Shown: positions 8,744-18,374, counted from the stretch's first letter. The stretch: DNA of 64,000 bases from DTPU01 sp963827855 (GCA_963827855.1 CAWHBY010000002.1:620001-684000), one strand, 5' to 3'. Notes: a model not told the origin generated them from the sequence alone. A program made the numbers and translations.

Positions 8744-8823
8744 AACCGGCCGTCTTTGGAGATCAGTCATGAATCTCGTAGTCGACTTTCTCAGGAAGAG
8801 CCAGACCCACATACGCCGTCGGG

Positions 8824-10071
8824 TCAGGGCCTAGGCACGGCCAGGCTGGCCTGCAGAATCGAGACAAGGTCTTCTGCGTCATACGGTTCGGGGATGACCC
8901 AACGCGAGCCGAAAACCAGCTTGGGGACCGCGTTGTTGCCGCTCTGGATGGTGGCGCCGTAGATCCGAATGGAGGTTTGCATATACCGGTCGATCCAGGG
9001 GTCGGCCCAGGCGGCATCGAATCTCGCCTGGCCGACCAATTCGACGGCCTTGGCCCTGGCGGCGTCGAGGCTTCGCGGGCGCCATCGGTCGCCTGACTCC
9101 AGCGAGAACATCCATCGGTCGAACGCGGGAGACGCCTCGCGATTAGCCACCCAAACCGCCAGGCCAACTCTGGCCAGTTCGCAGGAGTCCTTGTATGCAT
9201 CCACGTCCTTGGGGATGTAAGGGTTGCACTGGCTGTTCAACGGCGACGGACACAGCGTAAAGGCCAGCTTGCCGCCGTAGCGGCGAACCGCCTCATCGAG
9301 CATGAAGTGCATTTGCTGGCAATGGGGGCACTTATAATCAAAGAGCAGGTTGACGACGTAGAGGGCGTCCGGTGAACCGACCAGCGGCACAGCGTGGGGA
9401 TCGATGGCGGGCAGGCTGTTCTGCGACTCGCCGCCGCGATAGGCAGCCGGCGCAGGTATGACGACCTGGCAGGCCGCAAGCATGCCGGCCAGGGCCAGAC
9501 CGACCAGTACCAGACCGATCGCATATGGAGTAGGGCACGAATCCAATTGCGGATCTCGGACTTCGGATTGTGGATTGAAGGGCATTCGGTCCCTAATCCG
9601 CAATCCGCAATCTGCAATCTGCAATCCCCTAGGCGCTCGCCAGATGACCAAGGCCGCCAGCAGCAGGCCGGTGATGTGCGTGGTCGTGCAGTAGGGGCAG
9701 AAGGCCCCAATGGCCCACTGCTGCACAATAGTGAACCACACGGCACTTCCTGCGGCCGCCCCTACCAGAACCAGCATCGCACCCCAGGCCAGCCGCCGGA
9801 CCGGTGCCGCAGTAGCCGGACCAATGGAAAGACTGGCTACCAGCATCGCCAGGTACGCCCCCGCCGCCAGGCCGCTGACGGGCAACACGCCCCCTACCGC
9901 AGACCACCGGCTGCTGAGCACCTTTTCGCATGAGCTCCCGCCGCCACAGCCGATCACCAACCCGCCCACCAGAGAGTGCCAGCCCAGGTAGGCGCTCAAT
10001 GCCAGGGCCAGCGAGCTCAAACCCGTCAAGACCCAGCGCCACCAGGGCCAGGACCGGCGAAAACGAGTCAT
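8824..10071 (-). CDS. VKOR-DsbA fusion, membrane disulfide-forming protein
   Basis: 415 residues from ATG 10071. The N-terminal half is a vitamin K epoxide reductase-type four-helix membrane domain with a loop Cys pair (CGGGSSC, about 42-47) and the quinone-side FCPYC (about 122-127). The C-terminal half is a DsbA/thioredoxin-like domain with YKCPHC (about 246) and a proline-rich cis-Pro region (NAVPKLVF). In such fusions VKOR reoxidises the tethered thioredoxin domain using quinone, forming disulfides in secreted proteins, useful for neighbours rich in Cys such as the GH54 protein. The linker (about 147-176) is encoded by the repeat element at 9544-9629, which leaves the frame open. Confidence 0.85.
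   Translation of the reverse strand: MTRFRRSWPWWRWVLTGLSSLALALSAYLGWHSLVGGLVIGCGGGSSCEKVLSSRWSAVGGVLPVSGLAAGAYLAMLVASLSIGPATAAPVRRLAWGAMLVLVGAAAGSAVWFTIVQQWAIGAFCPYCTTTHITGLLLAALVIWRAPRGLQIADCGLRIRDRMPFNPQSEVRDPQLDSCPTPYAIGLVLVGLALAGMLAACQVVIPAPAAYRGGESQNSLPAIDPHAVPLVGSPDALYVVNLLFDYKCPHCQQMHFMLDEAVRRYGGKLAFTLCPSPLNSQCNPYIPKDVDAYKDSCELARVGLAVWVANREASPAFDRWMFSLESGDRWRPRSLDAARAKAVELVGQARFDAAWADPWIDRYMQTSIRIYGATIQSGNNAVPKLVFGSRWVIPEPYDAEDLVSILQASLAVPRP
9544..9629. repeat. Inverted five-heptamer repeat element inside the VKOR-DsbA gene
   Basis: The right arm (9595-9629) is five 7-bp units: AATCCGC, AATCCGC, AATCTGC, AATCTGC, AATCCCC. The left arm (9544-9578) is five looser units in the opposite sense (CAATTGC, GGATCTC, GGACTTC, GGATTGT, GGATTGA). 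A 16-bp spacer separates them. On the minus strand the element is translated in frame (GLQIADCGLRI...FNPQSEVRDPQL) in the linker between the two domains. Confidence 0.8.
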
Positions 10072-10122
10072 TTCTTCGTAAGGAGCCAAGGTTCGATCCT
10101 CTTGAGCGTCGCCTTAGGGCGG

Positions 10123-10164
10123 AAACAAAAGGCTCCGCGACTCACCCTCGAGCCGCGGAGCCTT
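10123..10164 (-). terminator. Intrinsic terminator of the GH54 gene
   Basis: An 11-bp perfect stem (AAGGCTCCGCG paired with CGCGGAGCCTT, 10129-10164) is followed on the minus strand by TTTTGTTT. It lies 36 bp past the GH54 stop and isolates that gene from the VKOR-DsbA gene. Confidence 0.85.
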
Positions 10165-10199
10165 GGTTGCTATCCTCTAATTCAGTTCCACAGACGCCC

Positions 10200-13100
10200 C
10201 TACTGAGTTCTCCTGGCATACTGGTTGGGCGCACCGGGTGTGGGAACGTTGCCGGCGACCTGTGCACCGCTGGCATGTGCCCTGGTCAATGCACCCTTGA
10301 GCGTGATGCCGGTGCCGGAGACCTGCGCATCCACCGCGTGGCTAGACTTCAGCGGCGAGGTGACGGTGATGCTGCCGCCGCCGGGGCCGCCCCGACCGCC
10401 GCCAAAGCCGCCTCTCCCGCGACCACCGGTGACGGAGGCCACCACCGCGGTCTCACGGCTGGCGCCACCGTCAATGGTGATGGTCTGGCCTGCGACAAAG
10501 CCCATGGCACTCGCGACAGGGATCGCGGTCGCACCCGCTTCGGTGGCAGTGCCCACCGTGGTGGCACCGGGCGTGCCGACCGTCGCGATGACGGCCGTCT
10601 CGCGGTTCTCGCCCCTATCGATGATGATCGTCTGGCCTGCGGCAAAGTCTGCAACGCTGGCAACCTTGATGTTGTTGGCGTCGGCTGCCGAATCGGCCGA
10701 AAGGGTGGTGATGGTCTGGACCCGGAAATCGAGGCAGTTGCTGCCGGTGTCGTTGCCATCCGGGAAGCGTCCATCGCTCCTGCTGGCCTCGCCGGCGGCC
10801 GGACCGCCACGCCCGCCGAAACCACCCCGGCCGCCTGCGCCGAGCGCCGGCGCACTGCAGCCACTTCCCGGGGACGTGCCTTGGTAGCCCTGCGCAGCCC
10901 AGGGGTCGACGACGCGGCCATAGTTGAGGCTGTCAACGACCAGGCCTGCGGCGTCACGCAGCACCATGTTGCCGCCGCCGGAGGAGATGGCGGGACCTCC
11001 GAACCATTGATCGGGCTTGCGTGTCCCTTGGTAGCCCTCGGTCGTGACCTTCTCGTCCCGCACCACCACATCGATCGCATGGTCATTGTCAAGGGGCCTG
11101 TCGAGCGTGATGCCGGTCCCGAGCGGCAGGATGGGCTCGTTGCTCGTGTGGGCGAACTTCGTCGCCGGTTGGAAGCTGATCCCCGTTCCCCTGACGCTGA
11201 AGGGCAGGTTGGCGGAATGGTTGAACTTCAACGGCTCGGCCAGGTCGAGGCCAGTGCCCGGATCCCCAGTGCGGACGTTGTTGGGGTTGTATCCCGACGC
11301 CGTGCCGACCTTCGTGACGGTGACGGTCTCAATCCCATGTCCGACGCTGTCCACGTCCAGTCGGATCTTCTCACCGACTGAGACGTTGGAGATCGAGGAA
11401 ATGACGAAGACTTTGATGTTGGTTTCTCCAGCCTTCGCCTCCGTTGCCAAGTAGCCTTGACTGCTGGGCCTGCCGGCCTCGGTGACCGTGACCACCTCGT
11501 ACTTCTCCAGTTCTCCTGCGACAGAAGGATGTTTGGCACCATAACCGAGGGCAAACTTCTGGCCGACCTCGACCGCGAAGCCGCTCCCGCCGCCGAAACC
11601 GCCGCCCAGAGGAGTGAAGGGCACGTTGGTCGAACCCGGAGGTATCGTGATCACCGGGCCGTCGGGGAGGGGCTGCCACAGTGTCGTGCTGTTGCCGGCC
11701 GCCGTTCCGACGCTGGCGATCTTGCGGGTCTCCACGGCGGCACCGGTGTCAATCTGAATCGTGTCGCCGACGTTCATGCCTGCCACGCTCCTGACGTAGA
11801 GGGTGGCATCACCCTTCTTCGCGGGGACCACGAGCCCGGAGTTGGACAGGCCGAGCACGTAGAAGCCCTTGGCCGCGACCTTCGTCCCGGCCTGGATCTT
11901 CACGGAAGAGAAGATGGGCATCGCGGTCGCGTGCTCGGTCAGCGTCCAGTTGGAGATATCGACCGGGCCGGTGCCGGCATTGTAGAGCTCGATGAACGAG
12001 TTGGCGAACTCGTTCACCTTGACGGGTGAGACGTTTCGTACCTTCTCGGCCATCTTCTCGGATTGCGTCTGGCCATTCGTCGTCCACGAGGCGTTGGCGA
12101 CCAGGTCGCCGTTGAAGGCCGCCGGTCCCGAAGTCACCTTGAAGGTTGCGCTCACGACGGCGCCCGGTGCGACCGGGCCGGTGAACGTCTTGGCCGTCTC
12201 TGTGGTGCCGGAGACCACGCAAGTCCATGCCGCAGGCGCGGTGATGCTCAGCTTGAGATTCGTCACGGGTGCGCCGGTGGTATTAGTGAACGTCACGGTC
12301 GTGTCCTGCGAGGAGCCCGGCGCAAACGTCTGGAGTGCCGGCGGAGTCGCGGTGGCCGATGCCGGCGTTATGCTCAGCCGCTGCACGTCGTACCTGGCCG
12401 CTACGATGTTGGCCTGCACCTTCTGATTGAGCTCCTGCGTCGGCATGGTGTTTGCAGCCGTCATGGCGCCTTCATAGAAGGTGCCCTGCGAGGCGTTGCT
12501 GTTGTCGCCGCCATTACCCAGGATGATGGCGCCCTGCTTACGCATCGGGTCATAGGTGGCGTTGACGCGAGGTCCGTCGAACTGGATCTTCAGGTCGCCC
12601 TTCTGGGCGTCGCCGCCCATGGACCTCCAGTGGTGCGGCTCGCCGTCGGCGGTCGCGGTCACGAACCGCCAACTGATGATCGGCAGGTCCTTGCAGAACT
12701 TGGATCCATCGGGGTTGACGCAGCCCACCAGGTTGTTCTCCTGGTCGGTCATGATCCACGGACCGGGGTCTGGCCCGCGGTACCAGGCGCCGGCGTTGCC
12801 GAAGTAGGTGGTCTCCATGGTGCCGTTGCCGTCGTCACGGCTGCTGATCTCGCCATTGCCGTAGTCGAAGCAGCAGCCGCCGTTGTAGTGATGGCCGCTG
12901 ACGACCCAGTACTGCCCCTCTGCCTGGTCGTCGACCGCCGTTCCGCGAGGGTCATCGTTGCGGAGACCCATGCCCGGCACGATGAAGACGCCGTAGGCCT
13001 TGTGGCCCATGATCGTAATCGGGGCCCAGTCGGCGACCGGAAGGTTGTTGAAGCCGCCCATGACCATGGGGACGCCTGCGGGACCGCGGGGTGCCTGGGT

Positions 13101-13484
13101 GAGATGGTTGTTACGGCCTGACTGGTCGTAGATGGTGGTGATCCAGCAGTACGTGTTGGCGCAGAAGGCGTCCTGCGCGGCCGCGTCGGCGTATCCGCCC
13201 GCATCCCCAGCGGAGGGCTGGACGACGCCGATGTCCAAGGTCTTGCCGTCCGACTGACGCATGACCTGGTAGAGCGGGCCGTTGTAGGAGGCGTACAACG
13301 CTCGCGTGGTGCTGTGAGCGGCCACAAGGGGGCAGCCGCCAGCAGCGAAGATGTCACCTGGGCCTTCCGGCCTGGGCAGAGCGCCATTGGCCCCCCTCCC
13401 GGCCTGTGCGGCCATCATCAACGTAGCGACAGGCAGCGTGAGCGCCAGTGCGAGCACTATCACAAGACTCATCCTCGTTTTCAT
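10200..13484 (-). CDS. GH54 alpha-L-arabinofuranosidase-like multidomain secreted protein
   Basis: 1094 residues from ATG 13484 (AAAGGA upstream) with a signal peptide (MSLVIVLALALTLPVATLMM). Residues about 35-340 match the GH54 AbfB catalytic domain: AAHSTTRALYASYNGPLYQV, DIGVVQPS, GYADAAAQDAFC, IYDQSGRNNHLTQAP, and GGCCFDYGNGE with the adjacent Cys pair (about 201-202) known as a vicinal disulfide in fungal AbfB. A NEW3-like beta domain (about 369-485) and a lamin-tail domain (about 488-585, VNEFANSFIELYNAG) follow. The rest holds repeated units such as VGDTIQID/AAGQTIIID/VAGQTITID and two Gly/Arg-rich linkers (about 885 and 1020). GH54 removes arabinose side chains. Exact catalytic residues were not assigned. 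Confidence 0.85.
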   Translation of the reverse strand: MKTRMSLVIVLALALTLPVATLMMAAQAGRGANGALPRPEGPGDIFAAGGCPLVAAHSTTRALYASYNGPLYQVMRQSDGKTLDIGVVQPSAGDAGGYADAAAQDAFCANTYCWITTIYDQSGRNNHLTQAPRGPAGVPMVMGGFNNLPVADWAPITIMGHKAYGVFIVPGMGLRNDDPRGTAVDDQAEGQYWVVSGHHYNGGCCFDYGNGEISSRDDGNGTMETTYFGNAGAWYRGPDPGPWIMTDQENNLVGCVNPDGSKFCKDLPIISWRFVTATADGEPHHWRSMGGDAQKGDLKIQFDGPRVNATYDPMRKQGAIILGNGGDNSNASQGTFYEGAMTAANTMPTQELNQKVQANIVAARYDVQRLSITPASATATPPALQTFAPGSSQDTTVTFTNTTGAPVTNLKLSITAPAAWTCVVSGTTETAKTFTGPVAPGAVVSATFKVTSGPAAFNGDLVANASWTTNGQTQSEKMAEKVRNVSPVKVNEFANSFIELYNAGTGPVDISNWTLTEHATAMPIFSSVKIQAGTKVAAKGFYVLGLSNSGLVVPAKKGDATLYVRSVAGMNVGDTIQIDTGAAVETRKIASVGTAAGNSTTLWQPLPDGPVITIPPGSTNVPFTPLGGGFGGGSGFAVEVGQKFALGYGAKHPSVAGELEKYEVVTVTEAGRPSSQGYLATEAKAGETNIKVFVISSISNVSVGEKIRLDVDSVGHGIETVTVTKVGTASGYNPNNVRTGDPGTGLDLAEPLKFNHSANLPFSVRGTGISFQPATKFAHTSNEPILPLGTGITLDRPLDNDHAIDVVVRDEKVTTEGYQGTRKPDQWFGGPAISSGGGNMVLRDAAGLVVDSLNYGRVVDPWAAQGYQGTSPGSGCSAPALGAGGRGGFGGRGGPAAGEASRSDGRFPDGNDTGSNCLDFRVQTITTLSADSAADANNIKVASVADFAAGQTIIIDRGENRETAVIATVGTPGATTVGTATEAGATAIPVASAMGFVAGQTITIDGGASRETAVVASVTGGRGRGGFGGGRGGPGGGSITVTSPLKSSHAVDAQVSGTGITLKGALTRAHASGAQVAGNVPTPGAPNQYARRTQ

Positions 13485-13643
13485 GTCTATCCTTTTGACC
13501 CGAGACTTCCCAGTTCGCTCTCTGCCCGTGACCGCCACGGACAACCAAGGAGTAGCATAACCCGCCATCCCCTTGGCCGGAAGCAGAATCTTGACCGCAG
13601 ACCAGCAGGCCTACGGGGTGGGTCACTCATCGATGGGACGATG

Positions 13644-14387
13644 CTACTTCCCGAGATACGCCCGCTGCACCTCGGCGCTGTCCAGGAGTCTCTGCGTGGT
13701 ATCGTGGAGCACGATCCGGCCCGCCTCAAGGACGTAGCCCCGATCTGCAACGGCCAGCGCCGCCCGGGCGTTCTGCTCGACCAGCAGGATGGTCAGCCCG
13801 CTCCGCTTGAGGTCGACGATGGCCTTGTAGAGGTCGCTCATCACCAGCGGAGCGACGCCCAGCGAAGGCTCATCCAACATCAGGAGCTTGGGTCTGGACA
13901 TCAAGGCCCGGCCGATAGCCAACATCTGTTGCTGGCCGCCGGAGAGCGTTCCGGCGAGCTGGCTCGAACGTTCACGTAGGATGCCGAAAAGGCTGTAGAC
14001 CTGATCGAGCGTCTGGCGGATGCTCCGGCTGTCCCCGCAGCCGACCCAGTTCCGCCAGAGCCGCCCTGCCCCTGTCGCGGCGTAGGCCCCCAGAATCAGG
14101 TTCTGCCTGACCGTCAGCGTACCGAAGACGTGCCGGCCCTCAGGGACCAGACAGCAGCCCTTCGCGACGATTCGCTCGGGCCGATCATCCTGTATGCTGT
14201 TCTTGTCAAACTTCACCTCGCCAGACCACGCCTTCAGGACACCGGCGATGGTCTTCAGCAGCGTGGTCTTGCCGGCCCCGTTAGGACCGATCACCGTGAC
14301 GATCTCGCCCGGCCCAACGTGCAGCGAAACCAGCTTGAGGACTCGCACCTTTCCATATCCCGATTCGAGGTCCAGGACGTCAAGCAT
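13644..14387 (-). CDS. livF: Branched-chain amino-acid type ABC importer, ATPase LivF
   Basis: 247 residues from ATG 14387, which overlaps the livG stop codon (ATGCTTGA). Walker A GPNGAGKTTLL, signature LSGGQQQMLAIGRAL and Walker B LLMLDEPSLGVAP are intact. The ATPase pairs with LivG on the cytoplasmic face to drive uptake. It is the last gene of livKHMGF. The true ligand of such systems in this phylum may be a hydrophobic amino acid, amide or urea; nothing here decides. Confidence 0.92.
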   Translation of the reverse strand: MLDVLDLESGYGKVRVLKLVSLHVGPGEIVTVIGPNGAGKTTLLKTIAGVLKAWSGEVKFDKNSIQDDRPERIVAKGCCLVPEGRHVFGTLTVRQNLILGAYAATGAGRLWRNWVGCGDSRSIRQTLDQVYSLFGILRERSSQLAGTLSGGQQQMLAIGRALMSRPKLLMLDEPSLGVAPLVMSDLYKAIVDLKRSGLTILLVEQNARAALAVADRGYVLEAGRIVLHDTTQRLLDSAEVQRAYLGK

Positions 14388-15150
14388 ACGCGCCCCCCAG
14401 GTAGACCCGGATGACCTCGGGATGGCGCTGAATCGCGGCAGGCGGACCTTCAGCGATCCTTCGGCCTTGGTCCAGCACGACCACCTCATCCGAAATGTTC
14501 ATCACCAGGGACATGTCATGCTCGACCACCAGGCACGTGACGCCGGCGTCACGAATCTTCAGGATCAGTGTGGAGAGATCCTGAGTCTCAGAGATGTTGA
14601 GCCCAGCCGCCGGCTCGTCGAGCAGCAGCAGTTCGGGCTCCATGGCCAGGGCCCGTGCGAACTCCACGAGCCGCTGGCGGCCAAACGGCAGGTTGCAGGC
14701 CGTCTCCCCGGCGCAAGCGGAAAGCCCCAGATCGTCAAGAATGGCGAGGGCCTTCTCCTCCGTATGCCGGCGTTCCCGCCACGTCCCGGGCAGATTCAGC
14801 ATTCCGGCGAGGAAGCCAGACCGCGTACGAACATGCCGCCCCATCATGACGTTCTCCAGAACCGTCATCCGCGGAAAGAGCTTGGTGGTCTGGAATGTTC
14901 TCGCGATCCCCAAGGCTGCGATGGCGTGGGGTTTGTGGCCCGTGATGAGGTGGTCGCGAAAGACCACCGCGCCCCCGTGCGGCTCAAGCGTCCCGGCGAT
15001 AAGGTTGAACAGGGTCGTCTTGCCGGCTCCGTTCGGCCCAATCACCGCCTTGATGGCGCCCGCGCACACGCCGAAGCTCACGTCGTTGACCGCGTGGACG
15101 CCACCGAAGGAGCGGACCAGGTTCCGGATCTCCAAGAGGATCTTACCCAC
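14380..15150 (-). CDS. livG: Branched-chain amino-acid type ABC importer, ATPase LivG
   Basis: 256 residues. Walker A GPNGAGKTTL, Walker B LLLLDEPAAGL and the H-loop region EHDMSLVMNISD are present. The signature is the LivG-typical LPFGRQRLVEFARAL. The start overlaps the end of livM by 8 bp and the stop overlaps livF, a translationally coupled operon. It forms the second half of the ATPase heterodimer. Confidence 0.92.
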   Translation of the reverse strand: MGKILLEIRNLVRSFGGVHAVNDVSFGVCAGAIKAVIGPNGAGKTTLFNLIAGTLEPHGGAVVFRDHLITGHKPHAIAALGIARTFQTTKLFPRMTVLENVMMGRHVRTRSGFLAGMLNLPGTWRERRHTEEKALAILDDLGLSACAGETACNLPFGRQRLVEFARALAMEPELLLLDEPAAGLNISETQDLSTLILKIRDAGVTCLVVEHDMSLVMNISDEVVVLDQGRRIAEGPPAAIQRHPEVIRVYLGGAYA

Positions 15151-16213
15151 GGGACCTCCGGGACAGGATCGCGGATAGCGACTGCAGCCCGAGCGCCCGC
15201 AGCACGCCCTGGGGTGAGAAGATCATCATGCCGACCAGGATGGCCCCGAAGACCGTGTCGTCGTAGGAGCCAAAGACCCCCCGCAGGGACAGGAAGTTCA
15301 GGAGAACGCCCATGACCATCGCCCCCCAGAGGTTCGCCATGCCGCCCACGGCGACGATGGCCACGTACCGCACGGACTTCATGACCGTGGCCTCAGCGGG
15401 GCCGATGCTGCCGTTGTAGTGGGTCATGAGCACTCCGCCGACCGCCGCGAACAACGCGCTCAAGACGAAAACGGCGAGCTTGTATCGGTAGGTGTTCACG
15501 CCAAGGGAGTGGGCTGCTTCCTCGCTCTCGTGAATCGACCGCAGTGCCTGGCCGACCCGTGAATGGACCAGATTGACCGCCAAGACCATCGTGACCAACA
15601 CGACGCTCCAGGCAATATAGTAGTTCTCAACCCGAAAGGGAGCCCGGCCGTTGACCTGAAGCTCACCGAGCAACACAAAGGGCGGGACCCCCGATACACC
15701 ATCCGCCTGTCCAAGAACCGGTGTGCCGAGGGCCACACGATAGACGATCAGGCCAAAACCGAGCGTGGCCATGGCCAGGTAGTGTCCCTTGAGTCGGATC
15801 ACGGAGGCCCCGATCACCAAGGCGACCACGCCGGTCAGTATCAGGGCCGCCACAAAGGCTGCCCACGGCGTGAAGGAGAGGACGTCCGCGCCATAGAGGC
15901 TCTTCCACTGGACCGTCAGGCCAAGCGAGCCGCACCCGGCAACGAAACGACTCTGGGCATAGGGGCCCAGGTTGAACGTGGTCAGGACTGCCGACGCATA
16001 CGCACCGATGGCAAAGAACCCGGCGTGACCCAGCGAAGCCTGGCCCGCGTACCCCATGAGCAGGCACAACCCGATGATGACCAGGGCGTAGTACGCGGAC
16101 ATGGTGATCTGCGTCATGTAGTAGGTCGCGCCGGCGGAGGCCAGCACGCCGTGGAGCAGGACCACCAGCACGGCTGTGGCGAGTACGGGAGCGTACCTTC
16201 GCAGCGATTTCAT
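15143..16213 (-). CDS. livM: ABC importer permease LivM
   Basis: 356 residues, strongly hydrophobic, with about ten membrane segments. LMGYAGQASLGHAGFFAIGAYASAV-type sequence and GHYLAMATLGFG, LRSIHESEEAAHSLGVNTYRYK and the LWGAMVMGVLL region are LivM signatures. With LivH it forms the transmembrane channel. Its start overlaps the livH stop (ATGA). Confidence 0.92.
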   Translation of the reverse strand: MKSLRRYAPVLATAVLVVLLHGVLASAGATYYMTQITMSAYYALVIIGLCLLMGYAGQASLGHAGFFAIGAYASAVLTTFNLGPYAQSRFVAGCGSLGLTVQWKSLYGADVLSFTPWAAFVAALILTGVVALVIGASVIRLKGHYLAMATLGFGLIVYRVALGTPVLGQADGVSGVPPFVLLGELQVNGRAPFRVENYYIAWSVVLVTMVLAVNLVHSRVGQALRSIHESEEAAHSLGVNTYRYKLAVFVLSALFAAVGGVLMTHYNGSIGPAEATVMKSVRYVAIVAVGGMANLWGAMVMGVLLNFLSLRGVFGSYDDTVFGAILVGMMIFSPQGVLRALGLQSLSAILSRRSRG

Positions 16214-17100
16214 GCGGCCCTCACTGCGCCCGTGGGGCCTCGCGCAAACAGCCCGCTGGGCCGGAAGATCAGGACCAGCAGCAGGACCACGATCGCCACA
16301 ACCTCGGTGTACGCGGCGGGAAGCTGGCTGATCACGGCGGATTCCAGCACCCCCAGCAGCAACCCTGCCGCGACCGCCCCCATGCTGTTGCCCAGCCCCC
16401 CCAGGATCGCAACCGTGAATCCTTTGACGGCCAGGGGTGCCCCCATGTCATACTGGGTCTGGGTCACCGGGCAGATCACACAACCGGCCAATGCCCCGAT
16501 CGCAGCGCTGACCATAAAGGACAAAGTCACCATCCGGCGGACGTTGATGCCGCAGAGGCTCGCTGCCATCGGGTCATCGGCACAAGCTCGCATGGCCCAC
16601 CCGGTCAGCGTCCAGCGGAAGAACAGGGTCAATACCACGACCATGACGGCGATGACGCCCAAGACCCAGAGGACCTGCGGCGAGATATGCGCCCCCAGCA
16701 GGCTGATGGTCGACACGGACGATCCGGTGAAGTAAGGCAACGATCGGACCTTCTCATCCCAGATGTGGAGCATCGCCTCGCGAATGAGAATGGACAGGCC
16801 GATGGTGACGACGACCAGCTTGAGGACCGTCGCGTTCTTGACCGACCGCAAGAACAGGATCTCGATCAGGGCACCCAACAGGGCCGTGATCAGCACGGCG
16901 AGGGCGATCGCCAGAGGGAGAGGCAACACATGGGACAGGGTGACGGCGGTCATGGCCCCCACGACCACGAACTCCCCTTGCGCGAAGTTGATGATCCCCG
17001 TAGTGCAATAGATGATATTGAAGCCGATCGCGGTGACCGCGTACACGCTGCCGACGGTGATCCCCGAGAGGCAGTATTGAACGACCTGGGACAGATTCAT
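16210..17100 (-). CDS. livH: ABC importer permease LivH
   Basis: 296 residues, all-helical membrane protein. SGITVGSVYAVTAIGFNIIY, TGIINFAQGEFVVVG and AVKGFTVAILGGLGNSMGAV are diagnostic for LivH. It partners LivM. It starts 35 bp after the livK stop, inside the same operon. Confidence 0.92.
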   Translation of the reverse strand: MNLSQVVQYCLSGITVGSVYAVTAIGFNIIYCTTGIINFAQGEFVVVGAMTAVTLSHVLPLPLAIALAVLITALLGALIEILFLRSVKNATVLKLVVVTIGLSILIREAMLHIWDEKVRSLPYFTGSSVSTISLLGAHISPQVLWVLGVIAVMVVVLTLFFRWTLTGWAMRACADDPMAASLCGINVRRMVTLSFMVSAAIGALAGCVICPVTQTQYDMGAPLAVKGFTVAILGGLGNSMGAVAAGLLLGVLESAVISQLPAAYTEVVAIVVLLLVLIFRPSGLFARGPTGAVRAA

Positions 17101-17135
17101 CGTGGTTCAATTCCCGCAGCCGGCTGACCCCGAGG

Positions 17136-18374
17136 TCATTTCTTGTAGATGGCAAACTTGCCGTCCGTCACGGTCAACAGCTCAAACGCCTCTTTCGTCA
17201 GACCGCAGTGATCCGTGGGCGAAAAGTTGAACACGCCGGCCGTGCCCACCACGCCCTTGAGATTCTCCAGGGCGTCGCGAACCTTGTCCGTGTCTGTGGT
17301 GCCCGCCTTCTTGATCGCCTCGTTCAGGAGCAACAGCGCGTCGTAGGGGTGGCCGCCGAACGTGCTGACCTCTTCCTTGTACCTGCCCTCATAGTCCTTC
17401 TTGTACTGGGTGAGCACCGCCTTCTGCGGGTGGTCGGCAGGCAGGAGATCTGCGATCAGGATGCGTCCGCACGGGAAGAGCGTACCATTGACTGCCTCGC
17501 CACCGGCCTGGACGTACCTGATATTTCCGAACCCGTGGCTCTGGAACAGCGGCACGTTGAGCTCGATCTGCTTCATGTTCTTGGCGATAACGCTCTGGGC
17601 CGGCACAGCAGACCAATTGACGACCGCCTGCACGTCCTGTCCCTTGATCTTGGTCAGGACATTGGTCAGGTCGGTCGCCTGCTTGTCGTAGGCCTCAGAG
17701 ATGGCGATGGTGATCCCGTACTCGCCCTTGAGCCTTTCCAACTGCTTGGCCCCGCCAGTCCCGAAGCCGTCGTTGCTGGCGAGCACGCCGATCTTCGAGA
17801 GGCCCATGGCCTTGACGCTGGTGTAGATCACCCTAGCCGCATCACTGTCGTTCTGGGGGACCTTGAACACATAGCTCGCGACGGGGTCGACGATGCTCGC
17901 AGCCGCCGCACACGACATCAGGATCGTCTTGCCTTCCTGGCAGATGTCCTTGATGGCCATCGCCTCGCCGCTCGTGGACGGTCCGATGATGGCCAGCACC
18001 TTCTCCTCCTCGATCAGTTGTTTGGCCAGAGACACCGCCTTGTCCGGCGTGCTCCCGGAATCCCGCACGAGGAACTGGACCTTGCGGCCGTCGATTCCAC
18101 CCGCGGCGTTCAGCCGCTCGACACACATCTCGGCTGTCTTGGCTTCAGGCTCGCCCAGGTTCGCGGCTCCGCCCGTAATCGCGAAGATCCCCCCTATCTT
18201 GATCGGCTCACCCTGAGTGGGCACCTTTGCGGGCGCCGGCGTCGCCGCCTCGCTCGAAGGCCTCTCGGCCGCCTGCTTTGCGGCGGGTGCCTCCGGGGCC
18301 TTCCTGCATCCCACGCCTGCCACAAGGACTACCGCCGACCACAGACCGACCAGTGCCAGAGTCTTCCTCTTCAT
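17136..18374 (-). CDS. livK: Substrate-binding lipoprotein of the Liv-type importer
   Basis: 412 residues. An N-terminal lipobox (VAGVGC, about residue 23) predicts a lipid anchor, followed by an Ala/Pro-rich linker. The periplasmic-binding fold of Leu/Ile/Val-BP type is seen in IKIGGIFAITGGAANLG, GRKVQFLVRDSGSTPDKAV, IIGPSTSGEAMAI, FKVPQNDSDAARVIY and GGHPYDALLLLNEAI. A typical GGAAGAAGA site precedes the ATG. It is first in livKHMGF and is expressed from a promoter about 230 bp upstream. Confidence 0.9.
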   Translation of the reverse strand: MKRKTLALVGLWSAVVLVAGVGCRKAPEAPAAKQAAERPSSEAATPAPAKVPTQGEPIKIGGIFAITGGAANLGEPEAKTAEMCVERLNAAGGIDGRKVQFLVRDSGSTPDKAVSLAKQLIEEEKVLAIIGPSTSGEAMAIKDICQEGKTILMSCAAAASIVDPVASYVFKVPQNDSDAARVIYTSVKAMGLSKIGVLASNDGFGTGGAKQLERLKGEYGITIAISEAYDKQATDLTNVLTKIKGQDVQAVVNWSAVPAQSVIAKNMKQIELNVPLFQSHGFGNIRYVQAGGEAVNGTLFPCGRILIADLLPADHPQKAVLTQYKKDYEGRYKEEVSTFGGHPYDALLLLNEAIKKAGTTDTDKVRDALENLKGVVGTAGVFNFSPTDHCGLTKEAFELLTVTDGKFAIYKK

